Below are positions 33,688-45,687 of a DNA stretch of 64,000 bases, in pieces (position 1 is the stretch's first letter; each line of letters begins with the position of its first letter). The stretch comes from Sanguinoderma infundibulare. Its lineage: Eukaryota > Basidiomycota > Agaricomycetes > Polyporales > Polyporaceae. A program made the translations under genes and the position numbers. The stretch lies in the NCBI GenBank assembly GCA_032821775.1, contig JAVLRN010000009.1:2046001-2110000 (forward strand), given 5' to 3'. Under the pieces are notes generated by a model that saw only the letters and a list, made by a program, of their open reading frames with translations, was not told the origin of the DNA and did no database searches.

Positions 33688-36568
33688 TCACAGCTCATCA
33701 TCGTCAAGAAGCGGATTCACAGCACGCACCACAGGCGCAACCAGTTGTTTCTTGGTCACGAACCCCGCTCCTCGCTCGATGCTCGCCACCACGTCCAGAT
33801 CCGCACGCCGCTTCTCCGGGTATATGTGCACAGAAACGAGCGTGCACGGCAGGCTGTCCGTGTGCACATAATAGTCCGCCCCGATCTGGGCGTCCTCGTT
33901 GTCGTGCATCCTGTCCGCATGCGTCGCGCTCAGCGCTGTCCCAGATTTTCGAAAGCGTGCGAGAGAGGACCGTGACGAATGCTCACCTCGAGCAATGCTC
34001 TCGCATGTTGGGAATCGCGTGCCGGTAGCGACACCGCGTGCACCCAAAGACCGTCACCGCAGACTCCGTGCGCTTCTCCTCGTACCTCTCCTTCTGGGCC
34101 GCTTCGAGCTGCGCGACCTTGGCCGCATGCTCCGCGTCGAGCGGCACCCATTGGGGCGTGTGCCGGTAGCTGTCGAAGTCTAGCAGGAACATGATCCCGT
34201 ACTCCCGTCCGTGCCGCGCCTGTTGACCGCCCCATGAATCCACAGCGCCCCGTGGAGGACACCGGATCCCACTTACCGCATTCTTCCAGTCAAACGCCGT
34301 GTAATAATCAAAGGACGGAACCGCCGGGTCGTCGCATGAGCGACACAGCAGCCGCACCTCGCACGCGTCCATCTCCTCAAACGTCGCCCGCGCCGGGTCC
34401 TTCCCGCACGCCCGGATGACCGCGCATGTTTTGGCCAGGACGGGGTTGCACTTGAACACGTTCTGCCGCGCCCAGGGCTGCGCCACCGAGTGCTCGATGC
34501 ACGTTCGCAAGACCGCGTTCCGGTACTTGTCGTCCGAGAGGTCGTACTCGAAGAGCAACGGCGTCCGTGCGCACCTGTGCGCGAGTACCTGCGGCCAAAG
34601 CATGCCCTTGCGCTGGCACTGCGCGCAGTCGAATGTCGCGATGGCGAGGGAGAGGACGCGCTCCGCCGACTCGGGAAGGGTGAGCTCCGCGGACTCCGCA
34701 GCCTTCTTCACCATGGCTATGAACTCTGCCCTGCGCTCCTCGCGCCACTCCTCGTCAAGGAGGGGGAGTTGTGACTCGCAAATTTCAAGGAGGCCCTCCT
34801 TCGTAACTTCCGCTTCCGAGTCCGCCTCCACCAGCTCCCGGAACACGGGCATCAAAGCGTAATCGGCGAAGAATGGTTGCCAATCCGTATCCGCATTCCT
34901 CGGCGCCCTGGACGCGTAGTAATCGAGAAGCGCGTTGTGAAGGAGGGATAAGCGTGTGCAGAGCATATTCATTCGTTCACGGTGGAGGCGCTTGTCGCGG
35001 ACGTCCTCCATGTACTTGAAAAGTTCTTGGCGGATGCTCTGCCAACCTGTCGATGACGGCACATGAGAAACTGGACACATTCAAACTTCCAAGGGCATCT
35101 TAGACGCACCATAGTTCGTGAGCTTCTGACCCTTGCGTGCGGCTTTGTGCCGGCTGAGCATGCGGAGTTCGTAGACGTTCATCAAGTCCAGTTCTTGGGC
35201 CCAACCTTCGTCGGCTAGCCGTTTCTTGATCCTGATAAAAATCCGTGGTCAGTTACTGTTTAATAAAGACAACAGCCTAACTAATTTTGTCATCGGTTGA
35301 ACCCTCCTTTCATATTCTAGTAGACAGCGCATTTATTCAATGCCTACCACAGGGCTAGGCCTCACACGGCAATAAACGGGAGCTGAAGAAGAATAAACAG
35401 TTTAACTCACGCTTGAAAACGCGTCTCTTTGATTACGTCCAACTCCTGTGACCTGTTGTGCTCCTGGGACTTCTGCCACAGAGACATCTCTAGCGCGTGC
35501 TGCGGCATATTGCTCGTTCATACTGCGAATAGGTATACGATGGAAAGACGGGGTTGCGTACCTCTTTCCTTTCCTTCACTACTGCGATACGTTCCGTGAC
35601 GAAAGCCTTCTTCTCGTCATCTGTCGAGAGAGATGTCCACTTAACCTTGAATTCTTCTGCCTCCGAACGGAGATAATGAGTGTTCTTGTACTTCGACCCC
35701 TTCCTAAACGACACGGGGACAAGACGTTGAAAGCGCGCAATGAAGCCGAACAGCAAGCGGACTTACGTAGGCGTTGTTCGAACCTCATGCACGTAGCCGC
35801 GGTAAACCTCGGCCACACGCAAAACGTCGGTCATGACGGGGTAATCATACGGGTCATTCGTGATCCTGTCTCGAAACGATGAACAAACGAACGGTCGGAA
35901 CTAATGGCGGCGAAGCACGTACAGCTCCTCCCTGCAGGACTGACAGTACCGCGCGGCAAATTCCCAGAACACGTTCTTGACATTGGGCCTGAGACATCTC
36001 TGGGAAATGTCCGCACGCCGGAGCAGTCAGGATCATAACCCGACACCAAGTCCGTGAGAATGCAACGACTCACATGGCAGTGCGAGAAGAAGACGAGATT
36101 GGCATACGCAGGCTCGGTTAGATGTCGCGGACAGTCCGGAAGACCCTCGACTTGCTGCCTCGAGGCCTTCCAGAAGGGGGCTGAGTTCCGGCTCATCAGG
36201 AACGCACGGAAGTCCTTGGTCGTCCGCGCGAGGTTCAAGAGATCGCGCGGGTGCATGTGGCCGAAGATCTGCAGGGCGCATACATGAGTTGGCCAGCACG
36301 TCAAGACGGGGGTTATTCAGGAGGATTCCACCCGGAGCTAATTGGCAAGCCAAACAAAGTGAAGACACACCTCAATGAGAATATCTAAGGGCATGTTTGG
36401 CATGTCTTTTAGTCCGCCGCGTCTACCTCGTATGTTACGCCGGGCGGGAGCCTGCTTCGTCTGTGCCTTGTGAGCCCCATCTGCTGTGGCACCACTTGAG
36501 CTTCCCTCAGGAGAGCATTCTGGGGCAAACGTAGGCCCAACGAGCCTGGCTCTCTTAGAGCGAGGCAT
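33688..36568 (-). CDS. F-box protein with CxxC clusters, paralogue 1
   Basis: Ten exons (transcript order): 36568-36371, 36268-36074, 35999-35923, 35865-35767, 35703-35562, 35499-35411, 35231-35110, 35046-34277, 34219-33987 and 33928-33688, giving 721 residues. The F-box spans the exon 1-2 junction: RGRRGGLKDMPNMPLDILIE, then HMHPRDLLNLARTTKDFRAF. F-box proteins recruit substrates to SCF (Skp1-cullin) ubiquitin ligases. Downstream are likely zinc-binding pairs: RYCQSCR, FDCAQCQRKG with LAHRC, LLCRSCDD and GCTRCRYRH with MREHC. Exon lengths and phases match paralogues 2 and 3 (195, 77, 89, 122 nt). A 57-nt in-frame intron (34276-34220, donor GTAAGT) lies in the C-terminal part. The substrate is unknown. 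Confidence 0.85.
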
Positions 36569-37003
36569 TTTTCAACGAGCAGAGAAGGTATATGCGTCAA
36601 TGGGGGAGGGTATTGAATGTGGAGGAGAGGGAGTTGGTGGATGGGCCTTAAGAGCTGGAGAAGCATCCGCTCTGAGTTGGCTCCGAGTCCTTGGCGATCC
36701 CACGAGCGCTTCACGGTCGGATCTCAGATACACTCCCATATGCGATGCAGCTGCCCAGCCCCTCGACTCGGGAGCCTTGCCGAACGTCCAAGAAGCCCCA
36801 CCGGGAATTGGAATTCAAAGACCAATCAAGCGGCTTACATTTGTAATAAGTTTTGCACTGCAGAGAAGCCTCCAGTACGTACATTCACATTCAAGAGTCC
36901 GTCATCACTACACAGCAAAGTATGGTACAGGCCAGCAACATGAAGTAAGTTACAAATACTACGAGATTCCCCAAGAAGTCGGAAGTCGATGGTGAAGCGG
37001 GGA
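36569..37003. other. Intergenic region upstream of F-box gene 1
   Basis: About 435 bp between the F-box 1 start and the BXI1 stop. A 169-codon ORF crosses it on the plus strand (36486-36995) without family resemblance. It should contain the F-box 1 promoter. Confidence 0.5.
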
Positions 37004-38342
37004 TCAGTCCCTCTGCACATCGTTCAAGAGGCGGAGGATGTTGATAACTTCGGAAGCGAGTTAGCAGCGCAGACACTGGACATGACAAGGAATGTACGCA
37101 CAGAGGTTGATGAAGCTAGAGCACGAACACGGAGCAACCGTTAGCAAATGTCGTCTGTGAGGATATCCAATGCCACTCACTCAAGGTAAAGACTGATGGC
37201 CGCAGCGATGTACTCGTCGTGCGAGAGCCTGTTGGTGATCATGTAGGTATCATAGATGACGTAGCCGCTAAAGAGTAAACAGCCGCCGATCGCAAATACG
37301 AGGTCCATGGTGCGGTTGAACGGAATGAAGATTCCAACGAGGCCGGTCATCACTATATGCATGAAATAAAAGGTGAGTGCACGCAGTTGAATACAATCAA
37401 GAATATGGAATAGGACTGACGGAGGGCAAAGAGACCGGCGAACAGATAGGATCCAAGCCCAGAGAAGTCATACTGTGGCCAAGTCAGGTACATACCCCCT
37501 CCACAACGACAATACATACCTTCGATTGGAGCGTGAAAAGCGTGAGGCCCAGGAACACACCCACAGTAATCAACCTATGACGTCGCGAATGTTTAGCGAA
37601 GCTCTAAATGTCAAATCACGACAACGTTGACTTACAGAGCCTGAAGAACGAGGGTGCTATCGAAGAACGCGGTCGCGATACCGAGCGTGAAGGCTTCGAG
37701 CAACGTGAAGGTCGAGAGAAGGACATAATTGAGGGGCGAATCAAGACGCTTCCAGTAGAGCAGGCCGAGGTTGACAAGGGTTCCGAAAAGAGGGACGTAG
37801 AAAGACCATTGACTGGGCCGGATCAGCGACGAGTCATTCAATGCGCAGCCGAGGCAGTACTTACTGCGTTGCAACCCAGAGGACCGTGTCGGGGCTTCTC
37901 GAGATAAATCCTGCCACAATCGTGGTGGCCACCTAGGGTGGATGTGAACAGATGAGCAGGGGAGGCAGGTTGGACGTAACGTACGATTTGGCAGACTGGA
38001 AGGCACAGTGTGGTGAGCACGGAGACTCGAACCGAAGCAACAGCTATGCTCACATAGAATGGTGTAGACCTTGCGGACGAACTCGTTCCTGATGTGCAGC
38101 GCGCACTCTGCGACGGTGGGCCCGTACTGGCGTATTCGATCAAGATGCGTACTATAGGAACCATGAGGACCACGACTCACCAAGAAATCGTCCGGGAACT
38201 CTCCTGTAGAGTGATCATAGATCCCCGACCTTCCGGCTGCAGAGGCCAGGAGGGGCTGCGTGGCTGCAGCATCGTACGTCGGCGGAACGGTTTTTCCAGT
38301 AGTACCAGGGTACGGCGGTGGCGGATTGTTGTAGTAGGCCAT
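37004..38342 (-). CDS. BXI1: BAX inhibitor-1 / TMBIM family membrane protein
   Basis: Ten exons (transcript order): 38342-38181, 38126-38054, 37995-37985, 37932-37865, 37812-37636, 37574-37520, 37472-37421, 37352-37181, 37115-37102 and 37047-37004, giving 275 residues. A Pro/Tyr-rich cytosolic N-terminus (YYNNPPPPYPG) precedes YGPTVAECALHIRNEFVRKV and about seven membrane helices: ATTIVAGFI, WSFYVPLFGTLVNLGLLYW, YVLLSTFTLLEAFTLGIATA, LITVGVFLGLTLFTL, GSYLFAGLFAL, MDLVFAIGGCLLFSGYVIYD and a final one. The family signature YVIYDTYMI and the end SLYLDFINLF, then INILRLLNDVQRD, are typical. The family acts in ER/Golgi/vacuole membranes in calcium leak and stress survival. Two exons are only 11 and 14 nt, and both are needed for family-like sequence. 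The gene shares a 404-bp upstream region with the MFS gene. Confidence 0.9.
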
Positions 38343-38746
38343 GGTGATCGGAGAGAGGGCGAGAGGAGGAAGAGAGTGGAGAGCAGAGAGGAGAGCGCAG
38401 TCGCAGTTGTCCTCGTCGTCCTTGCCCTTGCATAATAGCCGTGGCCGGTTTTGGAAGGCGCCACGTGCGGGGCACAGCATGAGTACTAGTATAGGCGTCT
38501 ATTTGAAAGGGTCGTTATCTGTCCGGCGGCTGCGGCTTTCGTCAGTCGACGGAAAGAGCACGCAAGGTTGAAGATGGGGCCGTTCTCATAAGCTACGTCT
38601 CTGGTATTATATACATGCTGACAACTCTCCTTTGGACCCCGATCACGCACAACATACCCCATCCCGCTCGGGGGACCGTAGCTCATGTACGGGACGCCAT
38701 AAATCCCTGATACCACGCCTCTGGCACCTCTCGCCCATCTCCTAAC
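38343..38746. promoter_or_regulatory. Divergent intergenic region BXI1 / MFS transporter
   Basis: About 400 bp separates two opposed start codons. Both promoters must lie here or overlap the leaders. No specific element could be assigned. Confidence 0.5.
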
Positions 38747-40727
38747 ATGCCACGCTTGGTAGAACCTCCCGCGGCACAACAGGCCCTCGACGAGACCGCC
38801 CCTCTTCTGGCGAAACACAGAACCGAGCCAAACCCATTGCCGAAACTACAGCTCGCGATCATCTATGCCATTAAGTTGACGCTTTCGATCGCCAGTACCC
38901 AGGCTCTACCGTACTACAATGTCTTCATCGAGAAGCTCGCGGCTTCACAAGGCGCGGACACCGGCTACTACAGCGGGTTTGTGGTCAGTCGTTCAAACCA
39001 ACTGATCGTCCAAAACCAATCTGACCATTTCCCACAGCATAGCGTCTCCTCTCTCACAAGCTTCACCGGCATGTTTGTTTGGGGACACCTTTCTGGTATC
39101 TCATTCCGCGTATTGAAATGGATCCACGACAACTAATACCGGGATTCTTCTTCAGATAGGTATGGGCGGGTCCCCGTCATCCTGCTTGGCACTACGGGCA
39201 AGGCATTCTTCACCTTTTTATTTGGCCTTTCTGGATCGCTCACGAGCGTCATCATTAACCGGTTTCTCGGTCAGTCAGACTTCAACAACTCACCAGGATA
39301 ACACTAATCGCATCTCCCATAGCTGGACTATTTCACGGTATCACCGGAGCAATTCACTCTGTCGTCGGAGAGCTCTCGGACGAGACCAACCAGTCCATCG
39401 CGTTCCCATTATACGACGTCATTTCCGCGTTGGGATTCGTGATCGGGTAGGCACAATACACCTCGCGCACACGTGCATCAGCGACCTTCATGTTGTTTAA
39501 CTTCACAGCCCCTTGATTGGCGGCACCTTCGCCGAGCCCGCGAAGCAGTGGCCCGACGTGTTCGCCAGTCCAATCTGGACGCAGTACCCATACCTCCTCC
39601 CTTGTCTCATATCCACAGTTTTGTCTGTCGGCGCTGCCTTCCTTGCGGCGTTCGCCCTAGAGGAGGTGAGACCCCTTCTCGATTGACGATCTTTTGTCTC
39701 GTTGCTGATCCTCCGGCCAGACCCTTCCCGGCAAACGCATACTAGAGCACCCAGCAGAGATTGTGTCGATTGTCGAAGAAGAACAGGAGACGCTCCTTAT
39801 AGCGCAGTCCTCCACAGACATCCTCATCGACGTGCCAGAGCCCCAACCCTTCCGCGTCAAGCAGCTCTTGGCCATCCCGGTCCTCCAAGCCGTGTTCGCA
39901 TCCAGCGCCGCGCTGGGCTTCGCCGGAGCCTGCTTCAACAGCGTCTTCGTCCTCATGGCCTACTCCCCACTCAACCAAGGCGGTCTCGCGCTATCCGTGC
40001 GTCTCTCCATTCCCCCTCCCGGCGTTACACATCTTCCTCCACAAATCCCATATTCTCAGCTGCTAACCCCACCCCCTTCCCACCCATAGCCCTCACAGAT
40101 CGGCCGCGCACTCTCGGGCATGGGGGCTGTCTCCATCCTCCTCAAGCTCTGCATGCCCGCCCTCCTCCAGCGCTTCGGGACCCTCTCCATGTTCGACTTC
40201 TGCATGTACGCCTGGATCGCCACCTTCGCGTCCATGCCCCTCGCCTCCTGGGTCGCCCAGGCCGCCACGGTCCCATCCTCGCTCGCGCCTGTAGCCGGCG
40301 TCGCGCGAGACGCGAGCGCGGGCGAGTGGCTCTCCGTCGGCTTCGTGCTCTTCCTCTCGCGCCTCGGCTGCCTCGCGTTCTCGTAAGTCTCGTCCTCGTC
40401 CTCGTCCCCGTGTCGCTGCATGCGTGTTCGCCGAAAAAAGGCGCTGACGGATCTGTGGTTTTGCGTTCGCACGACGACGGCGGCAGGATCATCATGATCC
40501 TCACAAAGGACCACACGCCCGGGACGACATCGCTCGGCACGACCAACGGCCTCGCGGAGCTCTTCCAGTCTGTCGCCGCCGCGATCGGCCCGGTCGTCGT
40601 CAGCTCCCTGTTCGCACTCTCGGCGAAGAAGCACCTCCTCGGCGGCTACTTCTGGGTCGCCTTCATGGTCCTCGAGTCCGGGTTCGGGGCCTGGGTCGCG
40701 TACAGGATCCGGAGGTTCCGGGATTAA
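38747..40727 (+). CDS. MFS transporter (DHA1 / ZIFL-like)
   Basis: Exons 38747-38983, 39038-39095, 39156-39269, 39323-39446, 39509-39665, 39721-39996, 40090-40382 and 40487-40727, giving 499 residues. The N-terminus has a dileucine-like ETAPLLAKH. The MFS loop 2-3 signature reads WGHLSDRYGRVPVILLG. GLFHGITGAIHSVVGELSDE and GFVIGPLIGGTFAEPAKQWP then QYPYLLPCL follow the pattern of drug:H+ antiporter-1 members often called ZIFL or tetracycline-type exporters. A charged central loop (EEEQETLLIAQSS) splits two six-helix halves. The second half contains SQIGRALSGMGAVSILLKL and TSLGTTNGLAELFQSVAAAI. Location is probably the plasma or vacuolar membrane; the substrate cannot be read from sequence. 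Confidence 0.88.
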
Positions 40728-41103
40728 GATCGAGTCGTGAGGTTTCTTGGCTAGCGCTCAAACCTTGGTTTGAGTCGTACATATGTGCAGTACATGACGT
40801 ACTGATAGATTGGAAAGAGATAATGATGAGTGGATCGTAAGTTGTGGTCGTAATGTCATTACCGGGACTCTGGATAGCTTGTAGCTTGCTCTACTGTAGT
40901 TAGACGTATATATGTATGTGTACTTTTCCGAACGCATATACCCACCTTCGCGGGCCGCGATTGTCGCAACTTGCTACGACCGTGACTTGTCCCTCCGAGC
41001 CCTATCTACCGGCAATCCGTCGGGCGGGAGCAGGGGCGGGGACGTGCGACCGCGGCCTATCCAAAGAAATTAGGGGAGGAAAAAAAGAGAGAACGTCAAC
41101 GAA
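40728..41103. other. Convergent 3' region
   Basis: This lies between the stop codons of the MFS gene (+) and MDM31/32 (-). It is AT-rich just after the MFS stop, as expected for a 3' UTR, and holds nothing else recognisable. Confidence 0.5.
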
Positions 41104-43612
41104 TCATTCATACGCAGCAGGATGCATGAGGTACGCGGCAGGGAGCGCGGTGAGGGTAGGAGGGAGCTGGAACACTGACTCCAAGGGGACTCCGTGCTCG
41201 TACAGCTCGCGTAGGGGCGCGGTCATCGGATCCATAACCGCGCGGAGGGTCGACATGAGGGCGCTCGCGGTCATCTGGAGGGACCATGTGCCGACGGCCT
41301 TGACGCGCCGGTGGAAGTTGACCTGCGTGACGTGGTAGGCCATCGCCTCGTAGACCTTCATGGAGATGGCATCGATCATGCCGGCTGGTGGAAGCGTTAG
41401 TACGTTACGAGAAAATGAGTAACGGTGACTTACTCTCCCACATCTAGAAAGGGAATATGTTTGTCAGAGAACAAATTTGAAGTAGCATACAGTTAGACGC
41501 ACCGTCCAGGAGCCGTCGAAATCTTCTAGATCATGAACGACCCTACACCGGATAGGGACCAAGGTACGGTTCGCACTGCAAACAAGGCAATATTAATCTC
41601 ACGTAGCCATGCGGGTCTAGAGACCAGGACTCACTTCATGAACGCGACAATGGGCCTGATCAGCGCATTGTTCACGTAGCTCAAATCGCTCGTAAAGATC
41701 GGCACGACCGCTTTCAGGTCCCTGAACCGCAAATCGATATCCACAACCACCTTCGGCTTATCCTCCTGCCAGTCTTCGACCTCCTCGTCTTCGTCCGACG
41801 GCGCACTGAGCGGCGGCTTGGCGAGCTCGCGCTGCCCGGGGATGCGGTCGATCGTGACAGACGTGATGGTGTCCGCGAGCTCGCCAAGGAGTTCGTTCAG
41901 CGTAGGGCCTTCAGACGGGTCCCGCGGGAACTTGATGTCTAGGACGGCGTCGACCTTGCCGGAGGTGAGCCATGAGAACGGACCGCCGGACGTCGACATG
42001 CTTTGTAGGTGGTCAATATTCAGGCCGTCCATCCGGAAACGCGACTACGATACGTAATTTCAGAACGCCAGACACGAAGAAGACGAGGGACGAGGGACGG
42101 ACCATACGACTCCAATTGCCGTCTTTGAGCTCCTGGTCCGTAGTCCGACCGATACTCTGCGGGCGGTGGAGGCTGAAAAGGCAGTTGTCGTACTGTCCGA
42201 CGACATTCTCAGCGCAGAGGAAGTCGTAGAACGCCCACTGCTTGCGGAACGTCCGCATGTCGGCGCGAAAAATGGATGCGGTGAACGGCCGGAAGTCGCC
42301 TGGCTGGTACACGGTGATGAGGAGGTCCTCGATCTGCAGGGACTCGAGCTCGAAGTCGCCCGGTTGGGCTTGGTGGCGGAACGCGACTGGGTCAAGCGGA
42401 TTGTCTGGGTCCCAGGTGACCGAGCGGCGATCTTAGGGTCACACGATCAATATATGCACGAAAACCTGGCAACGTTAACAACAGGAAAGCGCGGCTAACC
42501 TAGAACACCTCGCACACCCTTGATTACTGCGTCTTCCACGAGACCCTTCCCTTCAAACCATCTAGCGAAAGAGAGCGTGACGTCTATGGAATCCACGCTC
42601 AAATCGAACATCGAGTAGTTCAAGTCATCCTCCGAATGGTCTTGTGAGCGTTCGTCGTCTTCTTCCCCAGTCCTCCCGTGGTAAGAAGGATGGTTGCTCA
42701 AGTCGTAGCCAGCGGCCACGGAGTGTCCAGAGCTGTTGGCAAGTTTCTGCTTGTAGAAGTGATCTGGGCGACGCGTGATGAACACGTTCTTGAAGGAGAT
42801 GCGCGAGTCTCTCCATTTCGGGACAATAGCGGACTCGAAGATAATGGTGATGCCGGTTTCCGCCGTGAGGTAGTCGCTAAGAGCGCGAGCGATATACTCT
42901 GCGCCCAAGAAATTATTCGAGGCGCGCATACATACTAAAGCCCAACACAACATACCTTGCAATCGCAAACTGTTCACAATGGCGAAAAGGACGGAGAAGA
43001 AGGTCGTGCTTACAGGACGTCAGGATGCAACGCGTGTAACACGAGCAGGAGGACTCACGTTCCGACGAAGAGCCAAAGCGTCTGGCTCATGAGAAACCAT
43101 GTGAAGAACGCAGACATGTCGTCCGCGTTATACCTCCTGAACGACCGAATAGTAAGCCATTTGAACCGAATGCGCATCCTCTGCCAGAAGCCGTCCGCGG
43201 CCTTGAGGAAGTCGTCTCTTGTAGGACGCTGGAGATGGGGGAGGGACATGGCGAGCCTCCTGAACATCCGTGGGTAGTGCTCCAAAGGAACAGCGTCCGT
43301 CCCCTCCTTGTGCGGCGGAATGGCCTCGTCCCTCCTGTCATCCTGTTGGCTAGTTCCTTCCGATGGTTGCCGGGGTTGGAGTTGGTTGTCCTGGAGCAGG
43401 GGACGATGAGAAGAGAACTGGCGCAAGAGAACACGAATTCTGAGGGCATGAGCAGAAGGTCCAGAGGGTACAAGGTGCACGCGCGCCGAGTAGGAGAGCG
43501 TGGAAACGAGGGGACGAGGTTGCTGCTGGAAGAAGTTACGTATGGTGGTGTACCTGTCGAAGGCCGCGCCGCGACTAGAGTGTTGCAGCAAGAGGCGTTT
43601 CATTCCATTCAT
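41104..43612 (-). CDS. MDM31: Mitochondrial distribution and morphology protein, MDM31/MDM32 family
   Basis: Eight exons (transcript order): 43612-43059, 43008-42956, 42898-42500, 42431-42103, 42044-41635, 41575-41503, 41443-41434 and 41384-41104, giving 702 residues. These inner-membrane proteins maintain mitochondrial shape, nucleoid position and cardiolipin balance. The first 100 residues are Arg/Ser/Leu-rich and fit an import signal. The first membrane helix is around FFTWFLMSQTLWLFVGT with FFSVLFAIVNSL. Family segments include EYIARALSDYLTAETGITI, FESAIVPKWRDSRISFKNVF, YSMFDLSVDSIDVTLSFARW, SRFRMDGLNIDHL, KVVVDIDLRFRDLKAVVPIF and VVHDLEDFDGSWT. The seventh exon is just 10 nt (Met-Trp-Glu plus one base) yet gives the expected sequence between GSWT and GMIDAIS. 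Start choice is inferred: ATG at 43612 or at 43603. Confidence 0.88.
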
Positions 43613-44000
43613 ATGGGCGGCCAGGACGACGGTGACGAGGCTGCAGCATGGGCTGGGACGTCCGCTCGCACGAGCGGGACGGAAGAAACAGCGAGGAGGC
43701 GACGAAAATGAGGACAAGAAGGAGGAAGCTGGAGTCCCAAGCCCAGACAACGTCCTCGCCGTGTCCCCGCACGTGACCCCGTTGCTCGCGACGCGTCTCG
43801 CAGCGACGAGGGCGTTGTCCCAGTCCACGTCGCTCAACTGGTCGCGGTGGCGGCGGCGGCCTTGACAGCAATGGGAAGTTTTCCCTCCCATTTCACAATG
43901 ATTTCGCATCAACCGAGCTGCCCGACAGCGATGGCGCACGCCCTTGCCTCCGCTTCGCGACCGCACCGTCGTTCCCACAAGCACTTCTCCAAGTCTCGCC
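43613..44000. promoter_or_regulatory. Divergent intergenic region MDM31 / methyltransferase
   Basis: The 388 bp between opposed start codons should carry both promoters. A minus-strand ORF runs through most of it, so the MDM31 start could lie further upstream. Confidence 0.4.
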
Positions 44001-45687
44001 ATGCCAGCACTCACCGACAACATTCTCGAGATTGGTTACCGCCTCCTGGATAAGGTATGTTGGCGAATGATTGGAGGTTTCCTCCTCCAGAGGCACAGTC
44101 GTTGACATACAACGGCACTGGCAGGGGCTGGTCCCCGACTTTGTCCTCAGGCCTGTCGTCAAGGCTCTCTGTCGACAGAGACTTCGGGAGATTGACCAGG
44201 ATTCGTTCGAAGCCAACTATGCTGCTAAAATGAAGTGGATAGAGGGGGTACGCGCGAGGTCGACGATTGCGGACGTTCCGGAAAAGGCCAATGAGCAGCA
44301 TTATGAGGTACGTGGCAAGTCATCCCTGCAGTTGCTTGAAGTCATGTTGACAGGAGGGCGCAAGGTTTCCACCAACTTCATGCTATCTTGCATGGGACCG
44401 TGTGCCAAGTACTCGTGTTGCCTTTACCCTACCGGCAAGGAAACGCTTGCGGAAGCGGAGGTGTTCATGTTAGAGAGTTATTGCGAGAAGGCACAGTTAA
44501 GGGACGGCCTTGATATATTGGACTTGGGCTGCGGTACGCGTTTCTCCTTATAAAGTCGCTGTATAATTCATGGTGGTCTCATGATGTCCCAAAAGGATGG
44601 GGCAGCCTCTCGCTTTACTTAGCAATGAAATATCCCAAGTCAAAAATCACCGGTCTCTCGAACTCTTCCACCCAGAAGATATACATAGACGAGACCGCAA
44701 AAGCTCGCGACCTGACTAACCTCGAGGTGCGTTCAGTCTGCGCGGGTCTTAACCATGCCGTATGCGTTGTCTTACTTTATCCTAGATTATCACCGCAGAT
44801 GTCAACACTTTCGACTTCAACGGTTCGAAGCAGTAAGTCCTCGCTTGCCTGACACGTTTCCCATCATAATGTTACGTTTGGTTTGAAGCTTCGATCGCAT
44901 TCTCTCAATTGAGGTATGTTGCACTCAACGTAAGACAAGTGAGCCAATGCCAGATAACTAACGTACGACAGATGCTAGAGCACATGAAAAATTACAAGGC
45001 GTTGATGTCGAAGGTCGCGTCATGGCTCCGCTCGGACCAGTCGCTATTATTCGTCCACATATTCTGCCACCGCACGACTCCATACCACTTCGAAGAAGGG
45101 GACGGTTGGATGGCCCAGACGTTCTTCTCCGGTTCGTAGCATACCCCAGCTCTCCTGTGTGTGCATATATAAAATTCACCTCGCGCATACAGGCGGGACC
45201 ATGCCGTCGCACGACCTACTGGTGAAGTCTCATATTCTTCCGTTCAAGTGACACTAGTGCTGAGCGTTACACTTGGTCGTCCGTGTAGTTATACTTTCAG
45301 GACGACCTCACGCACGTACAAAGTTGGTTCATTAACGGCAAACACTACTCACTTACCTCCGAGCATTGGTTGAAGAGGCAAGACGCCAATGCGAAAGCTG
45401 GTCTCGCTGAACTCGAGAAGGACGCCGTTGCCAAAGGGCTTGACAAAGAAGAAGGCAGGAAGGCGTTTTACCGGTTCGTAAAACTCCTTGGATGACCCTA
45501 GGCCCCAGTTTCGAATGACTGCGCCCGACAGGTTCCGTGTCTTCTATATCGCGGTGGCGGAGTTCTTCGGCTTGAACGGAGGGAATGAGTAAGATATTCT
45601 GTCCAACAGTCGTGCACTGCAACATATTGACGCGAAACTGGTTTTAGGTGGGGTGTCGGGCATTATCTGTTCAAGCGCAGGTCGTAG
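44001..45687 (+). CDS. CFA-synthase-like SAM-dependent methyltransferase
   Basis: Eleven exons: 44001-44054, 44125-44307, 44365-44533, 44596-44726, 44786-44832, 44889-44913, 44972-45131, 45193-45221, 45289-45473, 45532-45588 and 45648-45687, giving 359 residues. SAM-binding motif I is LDILDLGCGWGSLSLYLA. It is followed by KYPKSKITGLSNSSTQK, ITADVNTFDF, FDRILSIEMLEHMKNYKALM, LLFVHIFCHRTTPYHFEE, GWMAQTFFSGGTMPSHDLLL and YFQDDLTHVQSWFINGKHY. This pattern is shared by cyclopropane-fatty-acyl-phospholipid synthases and coclaurine N-methyltransferase-like enzymes; in fungi the substrate is usually not established. One exon is 25 nt (HFDRILSIE). The C-terminal WGVGHYLFKRR is typical of the family. 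Confidence 0.9.

Noticed and set aside
38152..38180. 29-nt first intron in BXI1 ending at CTATAG
   Set aside because: It is too short and gives a wrong frame; the 54-nt intron ending at CGCCAG gives YGPTVAE as expected for the family.
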